Assembly (NCBI RefSeq): GCF_900454535.1 | Contig: NZ_UGSP01000001.1 | Location: 1,423,501 to 1,487,500, forward strand | Length of the DNA: 64,000 nucleotides | Direction: 5' to 3' | Origin: Avibacterium avium | Lineage (GTDB): Bacteria > Pseudomonadota > Gammaproteobacteria > Enterobacterales > Pasteurellaceae | Shown here: one piece after another, positions 30,466 to 38,849 of the stretch | How positions within the stretch are numbered: the stretch's first letter is position 1 | Layout of the letters: each line of letters begins with the position of its first letter | Program-made: the position numbers and the translations under genes | Notes under the pieces: model-generated | What the model was told of the DNA's origin: nothing | What the model saw: the letters and a program-made list of their open reading frames with translations, nothing else | The model's database searches: none

Positions 30466-30500
30466 ATTAGAATATAGTCTAACTTTTTGGGGGCAGATCA

Positions 30501-30516
30501 AAAAGGGGCTTTTTAT
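30501..30516. terminator. Right half of the disrupted greA/kdsC terminator
   Basis: AAAAGGGGCTTTTTATT follows the IS immediately; see the left half at 29064-29080. kdsC ends at 30520 on the opposite strand, so its transcripts now run into the IS. Confidence 0.85.
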
Positions 30517-30519
30517 TGT

Positions 30520-31068
30520 TTATTGTGCCATATTTTCTACGGTTTTAAGGAAACCTTGTGCGGTGGCAAAGGCATCACTTTTGCCTTGTGCGCGCATAAT
30601 CATATCGGACATTTCACGAAATGCGCCTTGTCCGCCGTGGCGTTGTAGCACATAGTCGGCACAATCTTGTACATAATCCATCGCATCGCCTACGGCAAAG
30701 GATAATCCGCACACCGCAAAAGCGGGTAGATCCACGCTATCATCACCGATAAATGCGGTTTCTTCAGGGCTTACGCCAGCTTGTTTCATTAATTCAAAAC
30801 AGGCGCTTTCTTTTTCTAATTTGCCTAAAAAGAACAGCTTAATCCCAAGATCGGCAATGCGTTTGCGTAAAATAGGGGAATCTCGACCTGAAAGCACGGC
30901 AACTTGCACGCCATTTTCCATTAACATACGAATGCCCAATCCATCACGAACGTGGAAACTTTTGAACGCTTCGCCGTTGGCATCATAGTGGAGTAAACCG
31001 TCTGTGAGTACACCGTCCACATCGGTGATCACAAGTTTGATATTTTGTAATTGTTCGTTTGAAATCAT
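30520..31068 (-). CDS. kdsC: 3-deoxy-D-manno-octulosonate 8-phosphate phosphatase
   Basis: HAD-family phosphatase releasing KDO for lipopolysaccharide core synthesis. It has the nucleophile motif ITDVDGVLTDG, SGRDS, and the Mg-binding FIGDDSVDLPAF. 182 aa from ATG 31068, which lies 4 bp after the kdsD stop; the frame also opens at TTG 31089 inside kdsD. Cotranscribed with kdsD. Confidence 0.95.
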   Translation of the reverse strand: MISNEQLQNIKLVITDVDGVLTDGLLHYDANGEAFKSFHVRDGLGIRMLMENGVQVAVLSGRDSPILRKRIADLGIKLFFLGKLEKESACFELMKQAGVSPEETAFIGDDSVDLPAFAVCGLSFAVGDAMDYVQDCADYVLQRHGGQGAFREMSDMIMRAQGKSDAFATAQGFLKTVENMAQ

Positions 31069-31072
31069 AGTA

Positions 31073-32008
31073 TTAGCTCGAAAATTCAATTAAACCCACC
31101 ACATTTTTAGCGTCATCTAACACGATTAATGAATGAATTTTGTTTTCTTTCATAAAGTTTTCCGCTTCCGCTAAATAGCAATTTGCGTTGATGGTTTTAG
31201 GTTGAGAAGTCATTAATTCTTGCGCAGTTTTGCTGAGCGCGTCAGCACCATTGCGAGTGAGTGTTCGGCGAATATCACCGTCGGTGATAATGCCTTTTAA
31301 TTCATTGTCTTGCATAACAATCGCCACGCCCATACGCCCTTCATTCATAATGGTTAAGCAATCGGTAAATGAGGTAGTGAGCTGCGCGATTGGCAATTTG
31401 GTTTGCATTTGATCTTTCACGCGGGATAACAAGCGTTTGCCTAAACTTCCACCTGGGTGATATTTTGCAAAATCTTCAGGTTGGAAATTTCTTGCGGTGA
31501 TGAGTGCAACGGCAAGGGCATCGCTCAATGCAAGGGTAACTAGAGCAGAGGTGGTGGGCGCAAGGTTATTCGGGCAAACTTCCCGTTCTACTGTAATATC
31601 CAGCACATAGTCGGCGTGTTTTGCAAGGGTAGATTGCTTATTACTGGTTAATGCAATGATTTTATTGCCAAAATTCTTTAAGCTCGGGATCAGTTTATTC
31701 ACATCATCGGTTTCGCCGCTGTAGGAAATCAACATCACAATATCAATGGGCTTGAGCATTCCCAAATCGCCGTGAAAGGCTTCTGTCGGGTGCAGGAAAA
31801 AACTTGGCGTGCCTGTGGAAGCAAAGGTCGCCACCATCTTCTTACCGATCAGACCTGATTTACCAATTCCGCCCACTACTAAGCGCCCTTCGCAATTTAG
31901 AATTAATCCCACCACTTGGTTGAATTGCTCATCTAAACGCTGGCTTAGTTGTAGTAAGGCTTTTTGTTCCACCGCAAGGGTGTCTTGTGCGATTTTGAGA
32001 TAATCCAT
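31073..32008 (-). CDS. kdsD: D-arabinose 5-phosphate isomerase
   Basis: Converts ribulose 5-phosphate to arabinose 5-phosphate, the first KDO step. The N-terminal SIS domain (VVGGIGKSGLIGKKMVATF; ISYSGETDDVNKL) is followed by two CBS domains (ITDGDIRRTL in the first). 311 aa from ATG 32008, with AAGGGG upstream. Transcribed away from rnpB, with an uptake sequence near the promoter (32033-32041). Confidence 0.95.
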   Translation of the reverse strand: MDYLKIAQDTLAVEQKALLQLSQRLDEQFNQVVGLILNCEGRLVVGGIGKSGLIGKKMVATFASTGTPSFFLHPTEAFHGDLGMLKPIDIVMLISYSGETDDVNKLIPSLKNFGNKIIALTSNKQSTLAKHADYVLDITVEREVCPNNLAPTTSALVTLALSDALAVALITARNFQPEDFAKYHPGGSLGKRLLSRVKDQMQTKLPIAQLTTSFTDCLTIMNEGRMGVAIVMQDNELKGIITDGDIRRTLTRNGADALSKTAQELMTSQPKTINANCYLAEAENFMKENKIHSLIVLDDAKNVVGLIEFSS

Positions 32009-32093
32009 TGTTGCCCCTTTTATATTCAGCAAAAGTGCGGTTATTTTAGCGTAAGTTTTTTGCGAACTCTAGCAGTCATTTATCTGAGTTTTC

Positions 32094-32121
32094 TTGCATT
32101 TGTTTGATATTCCGCTATACT
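32094..32121 (+). promoter_or_regulatory. rnpB promoter
   Basis: -35 TTGCAT (32094-32099), a 16-bp spacer and -10 TATACT (32116-32121) place the start about 8 bp before the RNase P RNA 5' end. Confidence 0.75.
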
Positions 32122-32129
32122 CTCGCCCT

Positions 32130-32515
<386 letters not shown>

Positions 32516-32523
32516 ACGAATAA

Positions 32524-32555
32524 AACAGCCTCCATTTTTGGAGGCTTTATTTTTA
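32524..32555 (+). terminator. Terminator of rnpB
   Basis: GCCTCCA and TGGAGGC (about 32528-32545) form a stem with a short T loop, followed by TTTATTTTTAT. Confidence 0.88.
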
Positions 32556-32582
32556 TCACAAAGGTTATCGCAAAAGTGCGGT

Positions 32583-33032
32583 CTATTTTTTCAATAAATC
32601 TTTTAACCCTTCTTTCATTGCTGACATTTGATGCTCATAAGCAGCTTTGCTTTCACGCTCATCAATCATATAGGTGATGGTTTCAGACAGAGTCATTTTC
32701 ATTTTCTTAGCATATCTTGATAAGCGCAACCAAACAGAATATTCCAAATCAATGGATTTTTTCTTGGTGGTTTGTTTTTCTGCATTGAAAAAACGCTTAC
32801 GCCGCGCACGAATCGCTTGGTCTAATTTCACCACTAAATTAGGCGAAAGATGGTTTTTCACCCACTCTTCCGTTTCCGCCGCATTATTTTGCGCGGCAAT
32901 TAAACGGCGTACCATTTCTTGTTGCAAACTGCGCTCTTCATAACGCGTAATTTGCTCCCCTTCACGGGCTTTTTTGGTTAAATAGAGCCATTTCCAGTGT
33001 GCTTCTTGATTTTCTAGCTTTTGGTATTTCAT
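32583..33032 (-). CDS. matP: Macrodomain Ter organiser MatP
   Basis: 149-aa DNA-binding protein that condenses the replication-terminus macrodomain by binding matS sites. It starts MKYQKLENQEAHWKWLYL and contains IRARRKRFFNAEKQ and KKSIDLEYSVWLRLS, the ribbon-helix-helix DNA-binding region, then a C-terminal coiled coil. Close match to the E. coli sequence as I remember it. In E. coli it is divergent from ycbZ next to fabA; here higBA lies in between. Confidence 0.95.
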   Translation of the reverse strand: MKYQKLENQEAHWKWLYLTKKAREGEQITRYEERSLQQEMVRRLIAAQNNAAETEEWVKNHLSPNLVVKLDQAIRARRKRFFNAEKQTTKKKSIDLEYSVWLRLSRYAKKMKMTLSETITYMIDERESKAAYEHQMSAMKEGLKDLLKK

Positions 33033-33133
33033 CGTATTTCCTCAAACTCCGTTACGGGGTAACTCTGCATAAGTTTACGCTGTTCCGATTTTTTTCGCTA
33101 GTAAATTTTGTTCATTTGTATCAATAAATTAGT

Positions 33134-33406
33134 TTAATTAAATAATGGCTCAATATTAAACTCTGTCCGTTGCTCGGCTTGCCATAAATCATAATTTGCT
33201 TGCATAGTTAGCCAAAATTCAGGCGTAGTTTTTAATAATTTGCCAAGTTTTAATGCCATTTCTGGTGAAACAGCCGCTTTTCCATTGATAATGCGAGAAA
33301 GTGCAACACGAGTAACATTTAATTTTTGAGCCACCTCAGTAATACTAAAACCTTCAATGTATTCTTTTAAAACTTCGCCTGGGTGAGCAGGATTGTGCAT
33401 TCTCAT
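33134..33406 (-). CDS. higA: HigA-family antitoxin
   Basis: 90-aa XRE-family helix-turn-helix antitoxin that neutralises HigB and represses the operon. It has the HPGEVLKEY start typical of HigA and the HTH SITEVAQKLNVTRVALSRII. ATG 33406 is preferred because AAGGAG sits 6 nt upstream; ATGs at 33409 and 33400 are also possible, and the frame opens further up at 33463. Second gene of the pair, 10 bp after higB. Confidence 0.92.
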   Translation of the reverse strand: MRMHNPAHPGEVLKEYIEGFSITEVAQKLNVTRVALSRIINGKAAVSPEMALKLGKLLKTTPEFWLTMQANYDLWQAEQRTEFNIEPLFN

Positions 33407-33416
33407 CATAAACTCC

Positions 33417-33695
33417 TTAGTGATAATCTTGGTAATCAACAATTTCGGCGTGTCCATTTTCAAATTTAAAGGTTAAGCGCCAATTTCCATTTACTTTTAT
33501 AGACCAATGCTCCGCAAGATTGCCTTGTAGTTGATGCAAGTTCCAACTCGGGACATTCATATCGAAAGGATTTTTTGCAGCATCTAGTGCGGTGAGTTGC
33601 AGCCTGAGTTTATTCGCGTGTTTAGCTTGAATACCAGCGGTTTTCCCTGTTTTGAAAAATAATTCAAGCCCTTTATGTTTGAACGATAAAATCAT
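33417..33695 (-). CDS. higB: HigB-family mRNA interferase toxin
   Basis: 92-aa RelE/ParE-superfamily toxin that cleaves mRNA on the ribosome. The HigB hallmarks KHANKLRLQLTALDAA, WNLHQLQGNLAEHWSIKVNGNWRLTF and the final DYQDYH are present, so it looks intact. GAGG is 7 nt before the ATG. Toxin-first order is normal for higBA. The pair is an accessory insertion between matP and the Lon-like gene. Confidence 0.93.
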   Translation of the reverse strand: MILSFKHKGLELFFKTGKTAGIQAKHANKLRLQLTALDAAKNPFDMNVPSWNLHQLQGNLAEHWSIKVNGNWRLTFKFENGHAEIVDYQDYH

Positions 33696-33709
33696 CTATT
33701 TACCTCATT

Positions 33710-33766
33710 TGTATAGCGTGACTATACAGAATTTGCTTTTAATTGTAAAGTTATACTATACAGAAT
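33710..33766 (-). promoter_or_regulatory. higBA promoter and palindromic operator
   Basis: Minus-strand -35 TTTACA (complement of 33744-33749) and -10 TATAGT (complement of 33721-33726) are 17 bp apart. The -10 is inside the inverted repeat TGTATAG-N5-CTATACA (33710-33728). A second CTATACAGAAT lies at 33756-33766, matching 33722-33732. This layout fits autorepression by HigA. Confidence 0.75.
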
Positions 33767-33864
33767 ATTTTACCAATCCTACTTAAAAGAACAAATATAG
33801 GCAACTTTAGCAGATTATGCGATAATCCACCTTTTCAACCATTACCCAAAGAGAGCCACACATT

Positions 33865-35628
33865 TTGCCTGCGTTATTTAATCAAGTTTTATCTTGGCAG
33901 AATTTGCGTCCTGAGTTAGCAGGACAAGCAGATTTTTCGCAATCTATTGATTTTTTTGACCTACAATTGCGCGCCCGCGCGAGCGTTTCGCAATTTTTGC
34001 AAAATTCTGACCGCACTTTATTGGTATTAAAAGCCGATCAGCAAGGGGAATATGCAGCGCTGCTGGAAAAATTTATCAGCCAGTTCCAACCACAGCCTTT
34101 GCCCTTGAAAGGTGTGCATTATCATATTGAGCAAGGTTCTGAGCAAACATTGCCTAAAATCACTCTACAGAATGCGACCAGCGTGGAAGATAATTTTGCC
34201 GCAAAAAAACAAGTGGCGAGTGCGATCTATTATGATCAGCAACGATTATTCGGTAATGTCCGCTCAAACGGGCAACAGATTGAGCTGCAAAGTGGCTTGG
34301 TGCATCAGTTAAACGGTGGCGTGCTAATTTTAAGTATTGAGCCTTTATTAACGCAGGTGGGCTTGTGGGAACGCTTAAAACAGCTTTTGAGTGAACAGCA
34401 TTTCCATTGGCAATCGTTACATCCTTATAAACCACTGCCTTGCGATATTCCCAGTTACGATCTGGCATTAAAAGTCATTTTATTGGGCGATCGCACGCAA
34501 CTGGCACTATTAGAAGAATTAGACGAAAGCCTTTATCAGCTTGCCGATTACGGTGAAATTGAAAGCTATTTTTCCCTTGATAACGAGCAAGCACAGCAAC
34601 AATGGCAAGATTATGTGCAATCTTATGCGAAACAGCTTGGTATTCAGTTCACGGCTGACGGAATGAATCGACTCTATCAGCTTTTGGTGCGAGAAAGCGA
34701 AGATCGCCATTGCATTAATATTTCGCCGTTAAAGCTAAAAGAGATATTGAGTAACACGTGCACGTTGGCACAATGCAATGAATTAAGTGCGGTGCAATTT
34801 GAACAATATTTTCAAGCCAAACAGCAACAGCAGGGCTTTTTGCAACAGCAAACCTATGCGGATATTCTGCACGAACAAATTTATGTGGCAACCGAAGGCG
34901 AAGCGGTAGGGCAAATTAATGGGCTTTCTGTGATTGAATACCCAGGCAGCCCAGTTTCTTTTGGTGAACCATCGCGGATTAGCTGTATTGTTCAGCTTGG
35001 CGAAGGGGAAGTGATTGATGTCGAGCGCAAAAATGAGCTAGCAGGTAATATTCATAGCAAAGGCACAATGATTGCTGAAGTGTGTTTAGCGAATATTTTA
35101 GATTTGCCCACTCAGCTGCCGTTTTCCGCATCTATTGTTTTTGAGCAGTCTTATAGTGAAATTGACGGCGACAGCGCTTCGCTTGCGTGTTTCTGCGTGC
35201 TGGCCAGTGCCTTGGCATTGCAGCCGCTGCCGCAATCCATTGCTATTACTGGGGCAATCGACCAATTTGGATTGGTGCATTCCGTGGGCGGTGTAAATCA
35301 AAAAATTGAAGGCTTCTTTGCCATTTGTGAAAAACGGGGTTTAACGGGCAAGCAAGGGGTGATTGTGCCTTCTGCAGTATTAAATCAGCTGAGTTTATCG
35401 GAAGCTGTGATAAGTGCGGTAAAAAATCAGCAATTTTCCATTTGGGCGGTGGAAGATGTGTTCCAAGCCTGTGAAATTCTGTTTAAACGCCATTTGTTAG
35501 TTGAGGAAGATAGCACTTACAATGAACAAAATCAGCCATTGAGCGAGCTGATCAGCCAACGTTTAAACGCCCATTCAGAACAACAAAAAAGCGGTTTTTG
35601 GCATTGGTTATTGGGGCGAAAAAGTTAA
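33865..35628 (+). CDS. Lon-like protease (YcbZ/LonH family)
   Basis: 587-aa protein with a degenerate AAA-like N-terminal half (no clear Walker A) and a C-terminal Lon proteolytic domain (S16). The catalytic serine is in DGDSASLA (near residue 435) and the lysine in NQKIEGFF. The substrate-side motif IERKNELAGNIHSKGTMI (written here as VERKNELAGNIHSKG) is conserved with E. coli YcbZ. TTG start at 33865, after GAGAG. It lies between matP and fabA, as in E. coli. Substrates are unknown. Confidence 0.9.
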   Translation: MPALFNQVLSWQNLRPELAGQADFSQSIDFFDLQLRARASVSQFLQNSDRTLLVLKADQQGEYAALLEKFISQFQPQPLPLKGVHYHIEQGSEQTLPKITLQNATSVEDNFAAKKQVASAIYYDQQRLFGNVRSNGQQIELQSGLVHQLNGGVLILSIEPLLTQVGLWERLKQLLSEQHFHWQSLHPYKPLPCDIPSYDLALKVILLGDRTQLALLEELDESLYQLADYGEIESYFSLDNEQAQQQWQDYVQSYAKQLGIQFTADGMNRLYQLLVRESEDRHCINISPLKLKEILSNTCTLAQCNELSAVQFEQYFQAKQQQQGFLQQQTYADILHEQIYVATEGEAVGQINGLSVIEYPGSPVSFGEPSRISCIVQLGEGEVIDVERKNELAGNIHSKGTMIAEVCLANILDLPTQLPFSASIVFEQSYSEIDGDSASLACFCVLASALALQPLPQSIAITGAIDQFGLVHSVGGVNQKIEGFFAICEKRGLTGKQGVIVPSAVLNQLSLSEAVISAVKNQQFSIWAVEDVFQACEILFKRHLLVEEDSTYNEQNQPLSELISQRLNAHSEQQKSGFWHWLLGRKS

Positions 35629-35635
35629 ATTTTTG

Positions 35636-35688
35636 CACCGCACTTTTTGTCAGACTTTGATCATCTTAAAAGTGCGGTGAGATTTTTC
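35636..35688 (+). terminator. Inverted uptake-sequence pair acting as a terminator
   Basis: CACCGCACTTTT (35636-35647) pairs with AAAAGTGCGGTG (35668-35679), followed by a T-rich stretch. Both arms are uptake signal sequences, a known arrangement in this family. Confidence 0.75.
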
Positions 35689-35752
35689 TATATTTTATTT
35701 AGGCTAGCAGCGATGTTCACCTTTTTTATTTCTCAAAATTAAATAATTTACT

Positions 35753-35795
35753 CACTGATCGGACAAGTTGAGCGAACAAGTGTTAGCTATATCTA
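35753..35795 (+). promoter_or_regulatory. Candidate FadR box and promoter of fabA
   Basis: CACTGATCGGACAAGTT (35753-35769) resembles the FadR operator (CTGGTCcGACnnGTT). A weak promoter, TTGAGC (35768-35773) with TATCTA (35790-35795) at 16 bp, puts the box near -41, where FadR activates fabA in E. coli. Confidence 0.5.
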
Positions 35796-35868
35796 TTTTC
35801 TTCTAATCCTGATATTATACGGAATAAATTGATACGTTGCGTATTTTTATACATAGAAGGAAACAAAA

Positions 35869-36402
35869 ATGATGGACAGTTGTACACCAAATAAAAAAAG
35901 TAGCTACAGCTATGAGGATTTATTGGCATCAGGACGTGGTGAATTATTTGGCGAACAAGGCCCACAGCTCCCCGCACCAACAATGTTGATGATGGATCGC
36001 ATTGTGGAAATGAATGAAACAGGTGGCGATTTTGAGAAAGGTTATATTGAAGCTGAATTAGATATTCGTCCAGATCTCCCTTTCTTTGGTTGCCATTTTA
36101 TTGGCGATCCTGTTATGCCGGGTTGTTTAGGGCTAGATGCGATGTGGCAACTTGTCGGTTTCTATCTGGGCTGGATCGGTGGCAAAGGGAAGGGCAGAGC
36201 CTTAGGCGTTGGCGAAGTGAAATTCACTGGGCAAATTTTGCCAACAGCGAAAAAAGTGATTTACCGCATTAATATGAAACGTGTGGTAAACCGCAAATTG
36301 GTAATGGGCTTAGCAGACGGTGAAGTTGAAGTGGACGGGCGCGTAATTTATACCGCCAACGATCTTAAAGTCGGCTTATTCCAAGATACTTCAGCGTTTT
36401 AA
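35869..36402 (+). CDS. fabA: 3-hydroxydecanoyl-ACP dehydratase/isomerase
   Basis: Introduces the double bond in unsaturated fatty-acid synthesis. The catalytic His is in [12 protein letters not shown] and the Asp in GLDAMWQL. 177 aa, a few residues longer than the E. coli enzyme at the N-terminus. The ATGs at 35869 and 35872 are adjacent; AAGGAAA precedes them. Confidence 0.96.
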   Translation: MMDSCTPNKKSSYSYEDLLASGRGELFGEQGPQLPAPTMLMMDRIVEMNETGGDFEKGYIEAELDIRPDLPFFGCHFIGDPVMPGCLGLDAMWQLVGFYLGWIGGKGKGRALGVGEVKFTGQILPTAKKVIYRINMKRVVNRKLVMGLADGEVEVDGRVIYTANDLKVGLFQDTSAF

Positions 36403-36445
36403 TGATGATATTATTGTAAGATTAATTGGAACCAATTCCCTTATT

Positions 36446-36482
36446 GGCTCAGGCGTTACCCTTTTGCGCTTGAGCCTTTTTA
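36446..36482 (+). terminator. Terminator of fabA
   Basis: GGCTCAGGCG (36446-36455) pairs with CGCTTGAGCC (36467-36476) with one mismatch, followed by T5. Confidence 0.88.
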
Positions 36483-36513
36483 TTGATTCAAATAAGACAA
36501 GACGAAGTATGAG

Positions 36514-36996
36514 TTAGTCTTTCTCATCAATAATATCGGCAAAGATCCCATTAATACAACGGGCAAGATCTTGTGGTGCGAGTTCAACACTCAAGCCACG
36601 CTTTCCACCTGAAACGTAAATTTGCGTAAAGTCTAACGCGGATTGCGCAATCACCGTTTTCAACTGTTTCTTTTGGCCTAAAGGACTAATTCCCCCCACT
36701 AAATAACCTGAACTTTTCTGTGCCGCATCTTTATCCGCCATTTCCACTTTCTTCACGCCAATGGCTTTTGCCGCTTTTTTCAAATTGAGCTTATTTGCTG
36801 TCGGCAATACAAAACAAGCGAGCTTTTTCTGATCGCCATTTTCCGCCACAAGCAAGGTTTTGAATGATTGCTCAGGCGGAATGCCTAATTTTTCCGCTGC
36901 CTCATCGCCAAAATGGGTATTATTGGGATCGTGATCGTAATGATGAAGCACAAAAGGGATTTTTTGCTTTTTTAGTAAATCAATCGCGGGTGTCAT
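36514..36996 (-). CDS. ybaK: Cys-tRNA(Pro)/Cys-tRNA(Cys) deacylase YbaK
   Basis: 160-aa editing protein that hydrolyses mischarged Cys-tRNA(Pro). It contains the [18 protein letters not shown] start region, the conserved Lys in QSFKTLLV, and [13 protein letters not shown] with GGISP. Cytosolic. Divergent from the USG-1-like gene. H. influenzae YbaK is the structural type for the family. Confidence 0.94.
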   Translation of the reverse strand: MTPAIDLLKKQKIPFVLHHYDHDPNNTHFGDEAAEKLGIPPEQSFKTLLVAENGDQKKLACFVLPTANKLNLKKAAKAIGVKKVEMADKDAAQKSSGYLVGGISPLGQKKQLKTVIAQSALDFTQIYVSGGKRGLSVELAPQDLARCINGIFADIIDEKD

Positions 36997-37069
36997 TTTC
37001 TTTTCCTGTCAGAATTCGGTAAAATACAACGCTTATTTTACGCTGATTATGACAATCAAGGGAGAAAAA

Positions 37070-38044
37070 ATGTTAAAGATCGCCATTGCCGCAGAATTTG
37101 AATTAGCCGAAAAGCTGGCTGAGTGTTTAGAACAAAGCCAGCTAGAAATAGATCAGCTATCCGTAGTGGAAATTTTTCCATTTAACGAAGAACAAGGCAT
37201 TCGTTTTAATAATAAAGCGGTGGAGCAAATTGTGCCAGATGAAGTAGATTGGGCAACTTTCAATTATGTGTTTTTCGCAGGTGAAGTGTCCGCTGCTAGC
37301 CATTTAGCGAAAGCCGCAGAAGCAGGCAGCGTGGTGATTGACCTATTCGGGCTTTGTGCTAGCTTGCCTGATGTACCACTGGTGATCCCAACGGTTAATG
37401 ACGCACAATTAGTAGAGTTGCGACAACGTAACATTGTTTCTTTACCTAATCCGCAAGTAACTCAAAGTATTCTGCCATTGAGCGAAATTTTGCAAAATTA
37501 CCCATTAAAACAAGTGGTTGTCAGCTCGCTTCTGCCAGCTTCTTATATGGGCGATGAAAAAGTGGCGCAACTTGCAGGGCAAACTGCACAACTATTAAAT
37601 GGTATCCCTTTAGATGAAAATGTTCAGCGCCTAGCCTTTGATGTTTTCCCTGTAAAAAGTGCGAATTTGAGCGCGCAAGTGCAGAAAATTTTCCCACAGC
37701 TTGATAATGTAGTGTTCCACCAAATTCAAGTTCCTGTATTTTACGGCCTTGCTCAGCAAGTCAGCGCCTTTTTTGATTATGATGTGGCCAGTGAAGCCGT
37801 AGCAGAAATGTGGCAACAAAACAGCTTGATTGAATACCACCCAGAAAGCCAAATTACCCCTGTAATTAATGGCGAAAATGAAAACGGTGAAAGTGAAGTT
37901 AAACTGCACATCAGCAACCTTAATCAGCGAGAAAGTGCGGTGGAAAATGGCATCGAATTTTGGTCAGTAGCAGACGAACAACGCTTTAACCTCGCCTTAA
38001 TGGCAGTAAAATTAGCCGAATTGGTGTATCAATCGGGTTATTGA
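37070..38044 (+). CDS. usg: USG-1-like aspartate-semialdehyde dehydrogenase homologue
   Basis: 324-aa protein of the Asd/ArgC superfamily. The N-terminal NAD-fold (KIAIAAEFELAEKLAE) and the dimerisation domain are recognisable. The place of the catalytic cysteine reads LPNPQVTQSIL, with no Cys, and the N-terminal nucleotide loop lacks the usual glycine pattern. It is therefore probably not a dehydrogenase, as suggested for E. coli Usg. ATG 37070 has GGGAG upstream; the frame opens earlier at 37049. Function unknown. Confidence 0.82.
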   Translation: MLKIAIAAEFELAEKLAECLEQSQLEIDQLSVVEIFPFNEEQGIRFNNKAVEQIVPDEVDWATFNYVFFAGEVSAASHLAKAAEAGSVVIDLFGLCASLPDVPLVIPTVNDAQLVELRQRNIVSLPNPQVTQSILPLSEILQNYPLKQVVVSSLLPASYMGDEKVAQLAGQTAQLLNGIPLDENVQRLAFDVFPVKSANLSAQVQKIFPQLDNVVFHQIQVPVFYGLAQQVSAFFDYDVASEAVAEMWQQNSLIEYHPESQITPVINGENENGESEVKLHISNLNQRESAVENGIEFWSVADEQRFNLALMAVKLAELVYQSGY

Positions 38045-38134
38045 TTTTCTGTTAAATATTTGTAGCGTTTTTATTTGTTAGATTGGCATTGTTTTCTGAT
38101 AGAATAGCTCAATTTGAAATTTGGAGAGTAGTGA

Positions 38135-38791
38135 ATGAACAAGATTTCCCCAGAGGCGGAGAAAGTCCGTCAGGCATTGGTGAGTAAAGGGATTGAAACC
38201 CCAATGGTGGATACGCAACTAACAAAATCACAGCGCCGTGAAGGCATTGAGCAGCATATGCGTGAGGTGATGAAGTTGATCGGTCTGGATTTGCGAGATG
38301 ACAGCCTTGAGGAAACGCCAGTTCGTTTGGCGAAAATGTTCGTTGATGAAATTTTTAGTGGGCTAGATTATGCCAACTTCCCGAAAATCACTAATATTGA
38401 AAATCGAATGAAAGTGAGCGAAATGGTGTTAGTGAATGATGTGACTTTAACCAGCACTTGCGAACATCATTTTGTGACTATCGATGGAATGGTTTCCGTG
38501 GCTTATTATCCGAAAAAATGGGTGATCGGGTTATCCAAAATCAATCGTGTGGTAGCATTTTTTGCCCAACGTCCGCAGGTACAAGAGCGTTTAACTGAAC
38601 AGATTTTATTGGCTTTCCAAACGATTTTAGAAACAGAGGATGTGGCTGTTTATGTAAAAGCCACCCATTTTTGTGTGAAATGCCGCGGAATTAAGGACAC
38701 AAATAGTTACACGGTAACCTCTGCATTTGGTGGGGTGTTCCTTGATGATCGTGAAACTAGGAAAGAATTTTTAACACTTATAAATAAATAA
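38135..38791 (+). CDS. folE: GTP cyclohydrolase I
   Basis: First enzyme of tetrahydrofolate synthesis, converting GTP to dihydroneopterin triphosphate. The zinc ligands are in TSTCEHHFV and in FCVKCRGI; the catalytic His is in ATHFCV. 218 aa, the standard type I enzyme. Other folate genes in the window (folP at 47790) are unlinked. Confidence 0.97.
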   Translation: MNKISPEAEKVRQALVSKGIETPMVDTQLTKSQRREGIEQHMREVMKLIGLDLRDDSLEETPVRLAKMFVDEIFSGLDYANFPKITNIENRMKVSEMVLVNDVTLTSTCEHHFVTIDGMVSVAYYPKKWVIGLSKINRVVAFFAQRPQVQERLTEQILLAFQTILETEDVAVYVKATHFCVKCRGIKDTNSYTVTSAFGGVFLDDRETRKEFLTLINK

Positions 38792-38810
38792 TCTAATCAA
38801 TAGGTTATAT

Positions 38811-38847
38811 GAAAAAAAATAGGGCTGAATCTAGCCCTGTTTTTTTG
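38811..38847. terminator. Bidirectional terminator folE / yvcK-like gene
   Basis: AGGGCT (38821-38826) pairs with AGCCCT (38833-38838) with an A8 tract before and a T8 tract after, so it can end transcripts from both convergent genes. Confidence 0.88.
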
Positions 38848-38849
38848 AT

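Larger units (their letters stand above)
29081..30500 (+). mobile_element. Complete IS3-family insertion sequence (IS150-like group)
   Basis: 1420-bp element. Terminal inverted repeats 29081-29106 and 30475-30500 match at 23 of 26 positions and begin TG / end CA. A 3-bp target duplication (AAA) flanks it. It carries orfA (HTH) and orfB (DDE transposase) with orfB in the -1 frame, the IS3-family layout. Both ORFs are intact, so it may be active. Group assignment is by resemblance, not by database search. Confidence 0.93.
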
